DNA of 64,000 bases, taken from NCBI RefSeq assembly GCF_002849655.1, contig NZ_PDNW01000014.1:1-64000 (forward strand). Direction: 5' to 3'. Made by a program: the position numbers and the translations under genes. Shown piece by piece: positions 46,107-56,104 of the stretch. This DNA comes from Pollutimonas subterranea. GTDB lineage: Bacteria > Pseudomonadota > Gammaproteobacteria > Burkholderiales > Burkholderiaceae_B. A model generated the notes under the pieces. That model did no database searches and was not told the origin of the DNA. It was given only the letters and a program-made list of their open reading frames with translations. Positions within the stretch are counted from its first letter, which is position 1. The number at the start of each line of letters is the position of its first letter.

Positions 46107-46961
46107 TCACGGCAATTCAAGTTCGGCGACCAGCGGTGCATGGTCGGACAACTGCTTCCAGGGCGAACCGTGCAACACCCGCGCACTGCGTACGGCGAAG
46201 CCGCGCTGGTAGATCCGGTCCAGGCGCAGCCATGGGAACGCAGCGGGAAAGGTGCGAGGCGGAGGGATAAGGCGCGCCGCCCCATTGATGCCCAACTGAT
46301 GGACTTGCTGGGCCAGGGGCAAAGGCTTGGGAAATGGACGCAGGCTGTTGCGCCAACGCGCCACCGAGCCCCGTAAGTTGCCGGGTTCGCCGTTTTGCGG
46401 GGCGATGGCGAACACCTCGTACAAACCCAGTTGCTGAACGAACAATGGCGCCAGGCGATTGTTCCAGTCGTTGAAGTCGCCCGCGACCAGCACCGGCTCA
46501 TCGTCCGGGACCAGACGTTTGATGCGTTCGACCAACGCGGCTACCTGCCGCGAGCGCCCGCCGGCGAACAGACCCAGATGGACGACCAGGCAATGCACCG
46601 GTGTGTTGTTGATTTCCACCACCGCATGCAGAATCCCGCGCTGTTCCATCTTGTGATCGGAAATGTCCTGGTTTTCGTGTTTCAGTATGGGGAAACGCGA
46701 TAGCAGGGCATTGCCATGATCGGTATGATCGCGCACGGCATTACAACCATAAGCGGCCTCCATGCAGAGCACGGCACCCAGCGACTCATGCTGCGCATGA
46801 AGGCTGGACCGGGATTGATTTCGGCCCTGTACCTCTTGCAGGAAGGCCAGGTCGGGACCCAGGTTGTAGAGCCCGAGCCGCAACTCGGCCAACGACTCAC
46901 GGCTGCCCATTGCCGAGCGGCCCTTGTGAATGTTGTAGCTGACGACCCGGATTACCGACAC
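46107..46961 (-). CDS. Endonuclease/exonuclease/phosphatase family protein (YbhP-like)
   Basis: A 284-residue metal-dependent hydrolase: VVSYNIHKG at the start, FLQEVQ, GDFNDW near residue 165, and the C-terminal LSDHAPLVAEL, together the DNase I-like fold. It starts at a GTG with AGGAAGGA ahead, 17 bp after aspS; a longer open frame runs into aspS and is not real. Next to clsB, as ybhP is in E. coli, suggesting a phospholipid-related phosphodiesterase. Confidence 0.86.
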   Translation of the reverse strand: MSVIRVVSYNIHKGRSAMGSRESLAELRLGLYNLGPDLAFLQEVQGRNQSRSSLHAQHESLGAVLCMEAAYGCNAVRDHTDHGNALLSRFPILKHENQDISDHKMEQRGILHAVVEINNTPVHCLVVHLGLFAGGRSRQVAALVERIKRLVPDDEPVLVAGDFNDWNNRLAPLFVQQLGLYEVFAIAPQNGEPGNLRGSVARWRNSLRPFPKPLPLAQQVHQLGINGAARLIPPPRTFPAAFPWLRLDRIYQRGFAVRSARVLHGSPWKQLSDHAPLVAELELP

Positions 46962-46978
46962 TGCGGTCCTTCCTCTTG

Positions 46979-48781
46979 TTACTGCGCTGGTTTGGCTTCG
47001 GGGCTGCGCAAGCGGATGTGCAATTCGCGCAGCTGCTTTTCGTCGACCGGTGAAGGTGCCTGGGTAAGCAAGCATTGGGCGCGTTGCGTCTTGGGGAACG
47101 CGATAACGTCGCGTATGGATTCGGCGCCCGCCATCATGGTCACCAGACGGTCCAGGCCGAACGCTACGCCGCCATGCGGAGGTGCACCGTATTGCAAGGC
47201 ATCGAGCAGAAAGCCGAATTTCTCGCGGGCTTCCTCGGCGCCGATATTCAGGGCACCGAACACTTTGCTTTGCACATCGGCGCGATGGATACGAACCGAA
47301 CCACCACCCACTTCCCAACCGTTCAAGACCATATCATACGCCTTGGCCAACGCTTGGCTGGGATCGGTTTCAAGAAAGTCTTCGTGCCCGTCTTTGGGGC
47401 TGGTGAACGGATGATGCGCCGCAAAATAACGGCCTTCGTCCTCGTCATATTCGAACATGGGGAAATCAACGACCCACAACGGCTTCCAGCCGGCTTCGAA
47501 CAGCCCGCTTTCCTTGCCGAACTCGCTATGGCCGATTTTCACGCGCAACGCGCCAATGGCGTCGTTGACGACCTTGGCCTTGTCAGCGCCGAAGAAGATC
47601 AGGTCGCCGCTTTGGGCGCCGGTGCGTTCAATCAGTTGGGCCAGGACGTCTACATGGATGTTCTTGACAATCGGCGACTGCAGGCCTTCGGGAATGGCGG
47701 CGGCATCATTGACCTTGATATAAGCCAGGCCTTTGGCACCATAAATGCCCACGAACTTCGTGTAAGCGTCGATTTCGCTGCGGGGCATCGAGGCGCCGCC
47801 GGGCACGCGCAAGGCCACGACACGGCTGGCCGGATCGTTGGCAGGCGCGGAAAACACCTTGAAATCCACTTCGCGCATCAAATCGCCAACGTCGACGAAT
47901 TCCAGCTTGACGCGCAGGTCCGGCTTATCGGAGCCGTAACGGCGCATTGCCTCTTCCCAGGTCATGGTGGGAAAGGAACTTGGCAATTCCACTTGCTGGA
48001 CGCTGGCGAATACATGACGGATCATGCCTTCGAAAATTTCACGTATCTGCACTTCGTTCAGGAACGACGTTTCGCAATCGATCTGGGTGAATTCAGGCTG
48101 GCGATCAGCGCGCAGGTCTTCGTCGCGAAAGCACTTGGTGATCTGATAGTAGCGATCGAAGCCGGAAACCATCAACATTTGCTTGAACAATTGGGGCGAT
48201 TGCGGCAAGGCAAAGAACTCGCCGGCATTCACGCGGGAAGGCACCAGGTAGTCGCGCGCGCCTTCAGGCGTGCTCTTGGTCAGCATGGGCGTCTCGATAT
48301 CGATGAAGCCCAGGTTATCCAGGAACTTGCGCACTTCGATGGACACACGGTAGCGCAGCATCAGGTTGCGCTGCATTTGTGGGCGGCGCAGATCCAGCAC
48401 GCGGTGTGTAAGCCGGGTCGTTTCCGACAGGTTGTCGTCATCGAGCTGGAACGGAGGTGTCACCGACGCATTCAGGATTTCGATTTCGCGGCACAGGATC
48501 TCGATTTCACCGGAAGCCAGGTCGGCGTTGCTGGTGCCCTCAGGACGCTGGCGCACGAGCCCCGTGATGCGTACGCAGAACTCGTTGCGTATGGATTCGG
48601 CGGTCTTGAACGCTTCCACGTTATCAGGGTCAACCACGATTTGCGCCAGTCCAGCCCGATCGCGCAAATCGATGAAGATGACTCCGCCGTGGTCGCGGCG
48701 ACGATGGACCCAGCCGAACAAGGTCACTGTCTGGTTCAAGTGGTCTTTATTGACCTCGCCGGTATAGCAGGTACGCATCAA
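46979..48781 (-). CDS. aspS: Aspartyl-tRNA synthetase
   Basis: A class II synthetase of 600 residues. The N-terminal OB-fold anticodon domain ([24 protein letters not shown]) is followed by the catalytic core with motif 2 ([18 protein letters not shown]) and motif 3 ([13 protein letters not shown]), interrupted by the bacterial GAD insertion (about 300-420). In many bacteria this form also charges tRNA-Asn; that cannot be judged here. Confidence 0.97.
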   Translation of the reverse strand: MMRTCYTGEVNKDHLNQTVTLFGWVHRRRDHGGVIFIDLRDRAGLAQIVVDPDNVEAFKTAESIRNEFCVRITGLVRQRPEGTSNADLASGEIEILCREIEILNASVTPPFQLDDDNLSETTRLTHRVLDLRRPQMQRNLMLRYRVSIEVRKFLDNLGFIDIETPMLTKSTPEGARDYLVPSRVNAGEFFALPQSPQLFKQMLMVSGFDRYYQITKCFRDEDLRADRQPEFTQIDCETSFLNEVQIREIFEGMIRHVFASVQQVELPSSFPTMTWEEAMRRYGSDKPDLRVKLEFVDVGDLMREVDFKVFSAPANDPASRVVALRVPGGASMPRSEIDAYTKFVGIYGAKGLAYIKVNDAAAIPEGLQSPIVKNIHVDVLAQLIERTGAQSGDLIFFGADKAKVVNDAIGALRVKIGHSEFGKESGLFEAGWKPLWVVDFPMFEYDEDEGRYFAAHHPFTSPKDGHEDFLETDPSQALAKAYDMVLNGWEVGGGSVRIHRADVQSKVFGALNIGAEEAREKFGFLLDALQYGAPPHGGVAFGLDRLVTMMAGAESIRDVIAFPKTQRAQCLLTQAPSPVDEKQLRELHIRLRSPEAKPAQ

Positions 48782-48814
48782 GGATTACTCCGTATATAAA
48801 TTCTTAAACTGGAC

Positions 48815-49507
48815 TCAGGGCTTATCGTTGCCGGGATGGCGCGCTTCATCGGCGCGATCAATATCGTGGGCGGCATCGATGATCGACACCGCCTCGTTGC
48901 CGGCCTCGAGGCCCTTGATAGAAACGGGCGCTACAACGCCCATGGAAACAATGTACTTGAGCGCCGCGTCGACACTCATATCGAGCACCTGGACTTCGTG
49001 GCGCGGCATCATCAGGAAAAAACCGGAAGTCGGATTGGGCGTTGTCGGCACGTAAATACTGACATAGTCGTCACCCAGCTTCTCGGCCACTTCACCGGTG
49101 GGGGCACCGGTAAGGAATGCAATAGTCCATGCCCCATGCCGGGGATACTGAACCAGAACCGCCTCGCGAAAAGCCTGGCCATTTGGGGCAAGAATGGTAT
49201 CGCTGACTTGCTTGACCGAATTATAGATGGAGCGCACCAGCGGAATGCGGCCCAGCAGTTGCTCCCAGCGGTCGACCACCGCGCGGCCCAGGAAATTCGC
49301 GCCCAGCACGCCGGTAAGCAATACCACCACCAATACCAATATGAGCTGGAAGCCGGGTATGCGGTGTCCGAACAGCGACTGCGACGACAAGAATGCCGGT
49401 ACGACGCTTTCCAGCGTGCTGAACAGCAGCGCAATAACCCACAGCGTGATGATCAGGGGAATCCAGATCAGCAGGCCGGTGATGAAGTATCGCTTGAAAA
49501 AACGCAT
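48815..49507 (-). CDS. DUF502 membrane protein
   Basis: A 230-residue protein with two N-terminal helices (about 8-30 and 52-75), then a soluble part with RIPLVRSIYNSVKQVSDT and VPTTPNPTSGFFLMMP, both signatures of DUF502. Function unknown. It sits upstream of aspS and after the FmdB-type gene, an order typical of Bordetella and relatives. Contiguous, probably cotranscribed. Confidence 0.9.
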   Translation of the reverse strand: MRFFKRYFITGLLIWIPLIITLWVIALLFSTLESVVPAFLSSQSLFGHRIPGFQLILVLVVVLLTGVLGANFLGRAVVDRWEQLLGRIPLVRSIYNSVKQVSDTILAPNGQAFREAVLVQYPRHGAWTIAFLTGAPTGEVAEKLGDDYVSIYVPTTPNPTSGFFLMMPRHEVQVLDMSVDAALKYIVSMGVVAPVSIKGLEAGNEAVSIIDAAHDIDRADEARHPGNDKP

Positions 49508-49527
49508 GCAGTGCTTGGGCTACGGCA

Positions 49528-49896
49528 TCAAGTAGCGGCGGGGCCGGCGGGCGTCGCCGCAGCAGCGGCCGGTGCACTGGCCGCCGGCGTGCTGCTGGCG
49601 GCGCCACTGTCGGCGCTTTTACCGCTGTCCGCCGTAGGGGCCGCGGCCGATGATCCGGCGGTCGGCGATCCGGCGGCCGGCGTCCCGGCCGCCTGAGCCG
49701 GGGCACCACCGCCATTATTGCGGAAATCGGTAACGTACCAGCCGGAACCCTTTAGTTGAAACCCGGCGGCGGTAACTTGTTTTGTATAGGTACTTTGCCC
49801 ACATTCAGGGCAGTCTGTCAGGAGCGGGTCCGACATTTTGCGCAAAACATCCTGCGCATGTCCGCAGGCGCTGCATTTATAAGCATAGATAGGCAC
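49528..49896 (-). CDS. FmdB-family zinc-ribbon protein with low-complexity tail
   Basis: A 122-residue protein starting at a GTG as MPIYAYKCSACGHAQD. Two C-x2-C pairs (CSAC, CPEC) form the zinc ribbon in the first 45 residues, followed by KGSGWYVTDFRN typical of the family. The last 55 residues are only Ala, Pro, Gly, Ser and Thr, probably disordered. Possible regulatory role; not established. Confidence 0.85.
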   Translation of the reverse strand: MPIYAYKCSACGHAQDVLRKMSDPLLTDCPECGQSTYTKQVTAAGFQLKGSGWYVTDFRNNGGGAPAQAAGTPAAGSPTAGSSAAAPTADSGKSADSGAASSTPAASAPAAAAATPAGPAAT

Positions 49897-50052
49897 GTAA
49901 CAGTCCCAAGAAAGTTCACCAAAGGAAAAACCCGCTTGCGGCCGCCCCGCCGTGCGAGAACGGGTAGACGCGGCGAAGCATAGAAATCCCTTAATTTTAG
50001 CCGGTTTTGCCAACGGCCATTATGGGGCTGCGCCACCTACCGGGGCTGCACG

Positions 50053-51330
50053 CTAAAACGGTTGGGGCAACAGGAACATGACAGCCGCGACAAGCGTCGG
50101 CACAGCCGCGGATGCCAGCAGCTTCAGCGGCGAAATGGCGCCATCCGGAAACGTACCCTTCAATATGGAGAAGCCGGCCGGGTTGGGCGCATTGGCAATT
50201 ACGGTAAGTCCGCCGCCCGTTACAGCGCCGGCCACCAGCATGTAGCGCCACAGTTCGTTGGTGCCTTCAACCAGCGAGCCCAGATAAGTCAGCGCCGCGT
50301 TATCGGTCACCGCTGTGAGCGCGGTGGCACCCCAATACAGGACCGTCGGCGACAAACCGGCCAACAGATCCTGCAGCCACCATTTCTGCAGGCCGCCCAG
50401 GACGACCAGGCCGGCAAGAAAAAACCCGACCATCAATCCTTCCCGGATCAACAAGGGATTCTGATGCCGCTTATAGGCATGCGCGTACCCGATGAAAAGC
50501 ATGAGGAAACCGAGGAAGATAATGGGATGATGTGCGGAAATTACCACCCCTACCAGGAATATCGTGTGGATGGCGATCACTATCCAGGGCACTGGGGCGC
50601 GGACCGGTGCATCGTCGGTGGGATCACGCCCTATGCTGCCATCCAGGAGATGCACGCGACAGATGAAGGTAAGTACCGCTGCGTTGATGATGACAGCCGC
50701 GGCGGCTCGCCATCCGAAATGAGTCGCCATATAGGCCGTATCCCATCCGAACGTCTGCGCGACCATAAGCACCGGTGGGGCGGCATAGGCGGTTAGTACG
50801 CCGCCTATGGAAATATTGACGAACAACACGCCGATGGTCATGTACTTGAAGCCGGCCTGACCGGGACGGCGAAAGTAAGCGTCGCGCAGCAACAGCGCGG
50901 CCAACGTCATGGCCGCGGGCTCGGTAATGAAAGAGCCCGCCAGCGGTACGAAGGCCATGGTCATGAAAAACATGGCAAGTTCATTGCGAATCGGCAGCAT
51001 GCGGGCCAGCGCCTTCACCGACATGCCGACCACTTCAAGGATAGGACGGCTCGCCGCCACCACCATGATCGCAAAAACGAATGCGGGTTCCGTGAAATTG
51101 CGCGTGTCAATATAGGTGACGGTTTCGCCCACCCCCGAAAGCAGCGCCATCACGGCCAAAAGGACACACGCCCACACTCCGAATACCGCTTCCACTTCTG
51201 ATAGCAGATGCCACAGCCCCGCATGCGCGCCGCCGCGGTTGGCCAGGCGTGCAAAGACAGGCACCGAAAAGGTGTGGACGATGGCGATCGCGAATAAGGC
51301 GGTAGCCAGATACTCCATGAAATTAGGCAT
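50053..51330 (-). CDS. Putative Na+/H+ antiporter (Na_H_antiport_3 family)
   Basis: A 425-residue inner-membrane protein with 10-12 hydrophobic segments. It resembles the Na_H_antiport_3 proteins (PF07399), with conserved polar spots in MAFVPLAGSFITEPAAMTLAAL and TAVTDNAALTYLGSLVEG. Presumed ion/proton exchange; substrate not known. Flanked by ubiA upstream and the FmdB gene downstream, all on the minus strand. Confidence 0.8.
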   Translation of the reverse strand: MPNFMEYLATALFAIAIVHTFSVPVFARLANRGGAHAGLWHLLSEVEAVFGVWACVLLAVMALLSGVGETVTYIDTRNFTEPAFVFAIMVVAASRPILEVVGMSVKALARMLPIRNELAMFFMTMAFVPLAGSFITEPAAMTLAALLLRDAYFRRPGQAGFKYMTIGVLFVNISIGGVLTAYAAPPVLMVAQTFGWDTAYMATHFGWRAAAAVIINAAVLTFICRVHLLDGSIGRDPTDDAPVRAPVPWIVIAIHTIFLVGVVISAHHPIIFLGFLMLFIGYAHAYKRHQNPLLIREGLMVGFFLAGLVVLGGLQKWWLQDLLAGLSPTVLYWGATALTAVTDNAALTYLGSLVEGTNELWRYMLVAGAVTGGGLTVIANAPNPAGFSILKGTFPDGAISPLKLLASAAVPTLVAAVMFLLPQPF

Positions 51331-51443
51331 GTATCACTCTTCCAATACTAAACAGATGGGTGCAAATTGTCGCATGAACTTACAGTCATGCATCGTCGTA
51401 CCACTTGGCCCGCCGCTGGGCCGCTTGTTGTTATTCCTGTTTT

Positions 51444-52403
51444 CTAGACGGTGATAGTCCCCGCCAGGGCTGCCACAAGCAGCAACACGCCTATGCTCAT
51501 ATTGGAGCGGAACAGCATGAAATTACGTTCCGGGCGAGCCAGGTCGAAGACCCGCATCTGCCAGGTAAAGTGAGCGGCAATCCCGGCCATGACCAGATAA
51601 TAAGGCCAGGCCATTTGCATGGCTGAGCCGGCCCATACCCAAAGCGCGACGGTCGCAACGTAGAAGCCGCTGATCCAGATTTTTCCCTTGTCTTTAAAGC
51701 GCAGCGCAGTGGAATGCAGCCCCAGCTGCTTGTCGTCCCTGACATCGACATAAGCATAAATGGAGTCGTAGCCCACCTGCCACAATACCGCGCCTAGCCA
51801 CATGGCCACGGCTGAAAGCGGAACGGCATTTTGTGTGTCGGACCATGCCATCAGCATGCCCCAATTGAAGCCTATGCCCAGCACCACCTGCGGCCAATAG
51901 GTAAATCGCTTGCACAGCGGATAGATGATCACGATGGGCATAAGCGCGACGGCCAGCCATCGGCTGTATTCGTTCAAGGCCAGCAGCAGCATGGCGCACA
52001 CCACGAGCTGCGCCAACACAAACCACAACGCATTTTTCAGCGTGATCTGGCCGCTGGTCAATGGCCGGAAACGGGTACGCTCGACCTTCTTGTCGATGTC
52101 GCGGTCAAAAATATCATTGAAGCAACACCCTATGCCGCGCATCAACAGCGCGCCCAGGGAAAAAATGAAGAGTCGAAATAGTGTGGGCCAGCCATCGGCG
52201 GCCTGTACCAGGGCCGCCATGCAAGGCAGCAGCGTAAGCCAGGTCCCGACCGGCCTGTCCAGCCGGCACAAGCGCGCATAGGGCCCCCAGGAACGTGGCA
52301 GCCAACGCTCCACCCAGTCGTCGGGCCGCATATCGGATAAATCAGGCGAAGTTCTGGCACCCGTATTGGGGTTCTGGGTGGAATCTGTAGAAGAAGGGGT
52401 CAT
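51444..52403 (-). CDS. ubiA: 4-hydroxybenzoate octaprenyltransferase
   Basis: Membrane enzyme that prenylates 4-hydroxybenzoate in ubiquinone synthesis. The 319 residues have the diphosphate-binding motifs NDIFDRDIDKKVERTRFRPL and YDSIYAYVDVRDDKQLGL. The start MTPSSTDSTQ at 52403 gives a short hydrophilic leader; a longer frame to 52475 is unlikely. An alternative start at the internal MRPDDW is possible. Confidence 0.95.
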   Translation of the reverse strand: MTPSSTDSTQNPNTGARTSPDLSDMRPDDWVERWLPRSWGPYARLCRLDRPVGTWLTLLPCMAALVQAADGWPTLFRLFIFSLGALLMRGIGCCFNDIFDRDIDKKVERTRFRPLTSGQITLKNALWFVLAQLVVCAMLLLALNEYSRWLAVALMPIVIIYPLCKRFTYWPQVVLGIGFNWGMLMAWSDTQNAVPLSAVAMWLGAVLWQVGYDSIYAYVDVRDDKQLGLHSTALRFKDKGKIWISGFYVATVALWVWAGSAMQMAWPYYLVMAGIAAHFTWQMRVFDLARPERNFMLFRSNMSIGVLLLVAALAGTITV

Positions 52404-52543
52404 TGCACAATATAGAACGGGATTGCTGGCCGGAAAGCACCGCGCCGCGGGCAAGAGGGATCGCGAAGATCCCACTCCTTGCTGATTCTACCGCGTCTAA
52501 AACCAGATGCTTATCCCGCACTACCGCGACATGGCAGGTGACA

Positions 52544-53440
52544 TTATGATTGGGACACATCTCCTGGCCGGGCAAGGTAAGCAATCAGTTCCGGCACAGC
52601 GGCCTGGGCCAGCCCAGCGTCGCTGGCTTGCGCATAAACTTGCTGGATAGCCGACGCTGCTCCGCGCGGCGCCCCCACATCGTCCGCCATGGCGGTGTAG
52701 TAACCCATGTCCTTGAGCGCATTGGAAATGGAGAAACGAAAGCCCGAGGCATCGCCCGTTTCGATATAAGGACGCAATCGATTGAACACCACACCTGCTC
52801 CGCCACCATTGCACAACACATCGGTGAACACATCGGCATCTACGCCGGCAAGCTTGGCGCATGCCGCGGCTTCGGCAAGCACGGTGGAAAATCCCAGCGA
52901 TACGAAGTTGTGCAGAAGCTTGAGCTGATGGCCCGACCCTACCTTGCCGGCATAGACGATGTTCTCGGCATAGGCCTGCAATATAGGAAGGCAGCGGTCG
53001 AATAAATCCCGTTCACCACCCACGATAAGGTTCAGCTTGCCCTCGGCGGCTTCTTTGGGCGTGCGGGTCATCGGCGCATCCAGGAACAGGCCGCCCGCAT
53101 TTTGTACGGCATCCGCTATCTTTACCGTGGAGGAAGGAATAGCAGTCGAACAATCGATGACAATAAGCCCGGGTTTCAAGCCTTCAAGCAGCCCCTCTTT
53201 CCTGAATAGCACGTCTTCCACCTGCGGTGTGCCGGTAACGCAAAGAATCACGACATCCACCGCCTGCGCCAATGCCATGGCCGTATCGACGGTTGTTGCA
53301 CCGGCGGCAAGCAGGTCGTCGACCGGCTGGTTTCCCGCGTGCTCGAGCAGAGTCAGGTCATACCCGCGACGCAAGAGGCTGGCGGCTATGCCGTGGCCCA
53401 TCAATCCGACGCCTATCAAGCCTATCCGTGTTTCACTCAT
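52544..53440 (-). CDS. NAD(P)-dependent beta-hydroxyacid dehydrogenase (3-hydroxyisobutyrate/tartronate semialdehyde reductase family)
   Basis: A 298-residue enzyme. The Rossmann motif GLIGVGLMGHGIA opens the protein, DCSTAIPSST and DAPMTRTPKEAAEGKL are the substrate-site segments, and GSGHQLKLLHNF holds the catalytic lysine. It is the last gene of a minus-strand set (hydroxyacid dehydrogenase, semialdehyde dehydrogenase, this). The start at 53440 or the in-frame ATG at 53464 are both possible. Substrate likely a short 3-hydroxy acid or semialdehyde. Confidence 0.87.
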   Translation of the reverse strand: MSETRIGLIGVGLMGHGIAASLLRRGYDLTLLEHAGNQPVDDLLAAGATTVDTAMALAQAVDVVILCVTGTPQVEDVLFRKEGLLEGLKPGLIVIDCSTAIPSSTVKIADAVQNAGGLFLDAPMTRTPKEAAEGKLNLIVGGERDLFDRCLPILQAYAENIVYAGKVGSGHQLKLLHNFVSLGFSTVLAEAAACAKLAGVDADVFTDVLCNGGGAGVVFNRLRPYIETGDASGFRFSISNALKDMGYYTAMADDVGAPRGAASAIQQVYAQASDAGLAQAAVPELIAYLARPGDVSQS

Positions 53441-53532
53441 TTTCAGTTTCTCGTTATATGACATTATTGATTGTGCCCACGCGCCGTGAACCGGGTACTG
53501 GAGCCCGGCCGCGCCGCGCAGGCTTCCTGGTC

Positions 53533-55002
53533 TTAAACAGTACTTTTGCTACGTATCCCGCCAGCGCAGATGTATTTGATTTCAAGATAGTCGTCGAGGC
53601 CGTACTTGGACCCTTCCCGCCCGACTCCCGATTCCTTGGTGCCGCCAAAAGGAGCCAGCTCCGTCGAGATAATGCCTTCGTTCACGCCCACAATGCCGCA
53701 CTCCAGCGCTTCGGCCACGCGCCATGAGCGTTCGTAATCGGTTGTGAAAAAATAAGCCGCCAGGCCGAACGGCGTGGCATTGGCCATCGATACTGCCTCT
53801 TGTTCGGTGGAAAAACGGATCAGGGGTGCGACAGGCCCGAACGTTTCCTCTTGCATCAGCTTGGAGTTCGTCGATACGTCAAGCAGGATCGTGGGCTGGA
53901 AAAACAGGCCGCCCAACGCGTGCGCCTGCCCGCCCGTCAACACGCTGGCGCCCTGCGACAGCGCGTCGCTGATGTGTTCCTGAACCTTGCTGATGGCCGC
54001 GTCATCGATCAAGGGACCGAGGTCCACATTGTCCGTCATGCCATTTCCAACCTTCTGGCTCTCCACGACTTCTTTCAAGCGGGCCGCGAACGCATCGTAG
54101 ATGCCGTCCTGCACGAAAATTCGATTGGCGCATACGCAGGTCTGCCCCGCATTGCGGAACTTGGAGGCCATGACCCCCGCAACCGCCTGTTCAAGATCGG
54201 CGTCGTCGAACACGATGAACGGCGCATTGCCGCCCAGCTCCATCGACACCTTTTTCATGGTGGGGGCGCATTGAGCCATGAGCTCTTTACCTACGCTGGT
54301 GGAGCCCGTGAACGACAGCTTGCGCACCAAGGGGTTGCCGGTAAGTTCGCCACCGACCACCGATGAATTACCGGTCACGACGTTGAATACGCCGGCAGGT
54401 ATGCCGGCCTCCAGGGCCAGCTCGGCGAGCGCCAGTGCTGAATAAGGAGTTGCCGTGGCCGGCTTGACCACGATCGTGCAGCCCGCTGCCAGCGCCGCCC
54501 CCGCCTTGCGCGTAATCATGGCATTGGGGAAGTTCCACGGAGTGATGGCGGCGACGACACCCACCGGCTGCTTGATCACAATGATGCGCTTGTCGTTGGT
54601 CGCCGCCGGGATCACGTCGCCATAAGTGCGCTTGGCCTCTTCGGCAAACCACTCGAGGAAAGAGGAACCGTAGGCGATTTCACCCCGCGACTCTTTCAAG
54701 GGCTTGCCCTGCTCCAGGGTCAGGATAGTTGCCAGGTCTTCCTGATGCGCCATGCATAGCTCGTACCAGCGCCTGATCAACCTGGAGCGGTCCTTTCCGC
54801 TTTTTTCGCGCCAGGCCGGCAAGGCATTATTGGCGGCTTCAATAGCCTTGCGCACATCGGCGGCAGTCAGCTTGGGCACGCTGCCCAGGACACTGCCATC
54901 GGCGGGATTGCTGACAGTAACGGAATTGCCGTCGGAAGCATCTATCCATTGGCCAGCCACGTGGCATTGCTGGCGGAAAAGTGTTGGGCGATCAAGTTTC
55001 AT
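53533..55002 (-). CDS. NAD(P)-dependent succinate-semialdehyde dehydrogenase-type enzyme
   Basis: A 489-residue aldehyde dehydrogenase of the GabD group: ITPWNFPNAMITRKAG, FTGSTSVGKEL, catalytic Glu in MELGGNAPFIVF and catalytic Cys in AGQTCVCANR, the Cys-Val-Cys pair being typical of GabD. It oxidises succinate semialdehyde or a related keto-semialdehyde. In this hydroxyacid operon the true substrate may be another semialdehyde, so no gene symbol is given. Confidence 0.88.
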   Translation of the reverse strand: MKLDRPTLFRQQCHVAGQWIDASDGNSVTVSNPADGSVLGSVPKLTAADVRKAIEAANNALPAWREKSGKDRSRLIRRWYELCMAHQEDLATILTLEQGKPLKESRGEIAYGSSFLEWFAEEAKRTYGDVIPAATNDKRIIVIKQPVGVVAAITPWNFPNAMITRKAGAALAAGCTIVVKPATATPYSALALAELALEAGIPAGVFNVVTGNSSVVGGELTGNPLVRKLSFTGSTSVGKELMAQCAPTMKKVSMELGGNAPFIVFDDADLEQAVAGVMASKFRNAGQTCVCANRIFVQDGIYDAFAARLKEVVESQKVGNGMTDNVDLGPLIDDAAISKVQEHISDALSQGASVLTGGQAHALGGLFFQPTILLDVSTNSKLMQEETFGPVAPLIRFSTEQEAVSMANATPFGLAAYFFTTDYERSWRVAEALECGIVGVNEGIISTELAPFGGTKESGVGREGSKYGLDDYLEIKYICAGGIRSKSTV

Positions 55003-55021
55003 GGTCCATCCTATTTAGTGG

Positions 55022-55993
55022 TCATGCGAGAAGATTGCTGGGCGTACGGCCGTGCCGCACATCGTCAAGGCCGTTGATCAGGAGCCACCCCATTGCGTCC
55101 CTGGTTTCGTGTGTCGCACTGCCTATATGCGGCGTAAGAAAAACATTGTCTAATGTGCGATAACGCTGATCGATCTCGGGCTCATTGGCAAACACATCCA
55201 GGCCGGCAGCAAAGACCCGGCGGGAAACCAGTGCCGCGATCAGTGCGTCGTCGACAACCAGGTCTCCCCTGGAAATGTTAACCACGACAGCATTCTCGGG
55301 CAACAGGGCTATACGACTGGCGTTTATTGCACCCTTGATCTCGGGAGAGCCAGGCGCCGCAATCATGAGGATGTCGGCCACTTTTACCGCCTCGTCGAGC
55401 GTGCCATGAAAGACGGCGCCGGACTCATGTTCAGGCGACAACCGCGTACGATTGTGATAGTGGATTTCCAACCCGAATGGACGGGCTCGAGCCGCGATTT
55501 CGCGGCCGATTCTTCCCATTCCGAAGATCACGAGCCGCCTGCCTGTCAGGCCTCTTCCCAGAAGTTGCGTCGGCCCCCAGCCGGGCCATTGGCCGCTACG
55601 CACCATGCGATCCGCCTCGTAGCCACGTCGGCAAGCGTTCAGCATGAGCATGATGGCGATTTCCGCGCACGCATGGCTCAATACATCGGGCGTATGAAGA
55701 ATACGAATTCCCAATGCCCGCGCGGCGGCCATGTCAATGTGGTCGTAGCCGACCGATAGTGTTGCCACATACTTCAAGGTCGGCGATAAGGCCCGCAATA
55801 CCTCTGCTGAAATAGTCTCGGTCGCACTCACAAACAGGACTTGCGCTCCCCTGGCGTTCGCAATGATCTGGCCGGCCTCCAATATGGAATCGTCTTCGTT
55901 CAGGCGTAAATCGTAGCGATCGTGAATAGCGGCTTCCACCGCGGGTGTGAAACGCCTGCATAGGTAAGCACGGGGAATTGCGGGAGAGTCCAT
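55022..55993 (-). CDS. D-2-hydroxyacid dehydrogenase (glyoxylate/hydroxypyruvate reductase-like)
   Basis: A 323-residue D-isomer-specific dehydrogenase: NAD motif VIFGMGRIGREIA, catalytic Arg in NISRGDLVVDD, Glu in DVFANEPEID and His in LTPHIGSATHETRDAM. First gene of the minus-strand set, 19 bp before the semialdehyde dehydrogenase, divergent from the FadR-type regulator. Reduces a 2-oxo acid or the reverse; substrate unknown. Confidence 0.88.
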   Translation of the reverse strand: MDSPAIPRAYLCRRFTPAVEAAIHDRYDLRLNEDDSILEAGQIIANARGAQVLFVSATETISAEVLRALSPTLKYVATLSVGYDHIDMAAARALGIRILHTPDVLSHACAEIAIMLMLNACRRGYEADRMVRSGQWPGWGPTQLLGRGLTGRRLVIFGMGRIGREIAARARPFGLEIHYHNRTRLSPEHESGAVFHGTLDEAVKVADILMIAAPGSPEIKGAINASRIALLPENAVVVNISRGDLVVDDALIAALVSRRVFAAGLDVFANEPEIDQRYRTLDNVFLTPHIGSATHETRDAMGWLLINGLDDVRHGRTPSNLLA

Positions 55994-56021
55994 TTCTTGT
56001 CGCCTCTAATATTGTGTATTT

Positions 56022-56076
56022 ATAATACCAATTTATATGATGAGTTTGTCAAGAAAATTAGCCAAATGGTATTATG
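56022..56076. promoter_or_regulatory. Inverted repeat in the divergent promoter of the FadR-type regulator
   Basis: ATAATACCA (56022-56030) and TGGTATTAT (56068-56076) are exact complements 37 bp apart, in the AT-rich gap between the divergent hydroxyacid dehydrogenase and regulator genes. It may bind the regulator or shape both promoters. Confidence 0.4.
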
Positions 56077-56104
56077 CTCACATAACGGCATAGGAAGCGC
56101 GAAC

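Noticed and set aside
46962-47318. N-terminal extension of the phosphatase-family gene into aspS
   Set aside because: A GTG at 46961 with a good ribosome site begins exactly at the family's first conserved segment.
47075-48799. 574-residue open frame on the plus strand opposite aspS
   Set aside because: A shadow of the codon usage of aspS; no family features.
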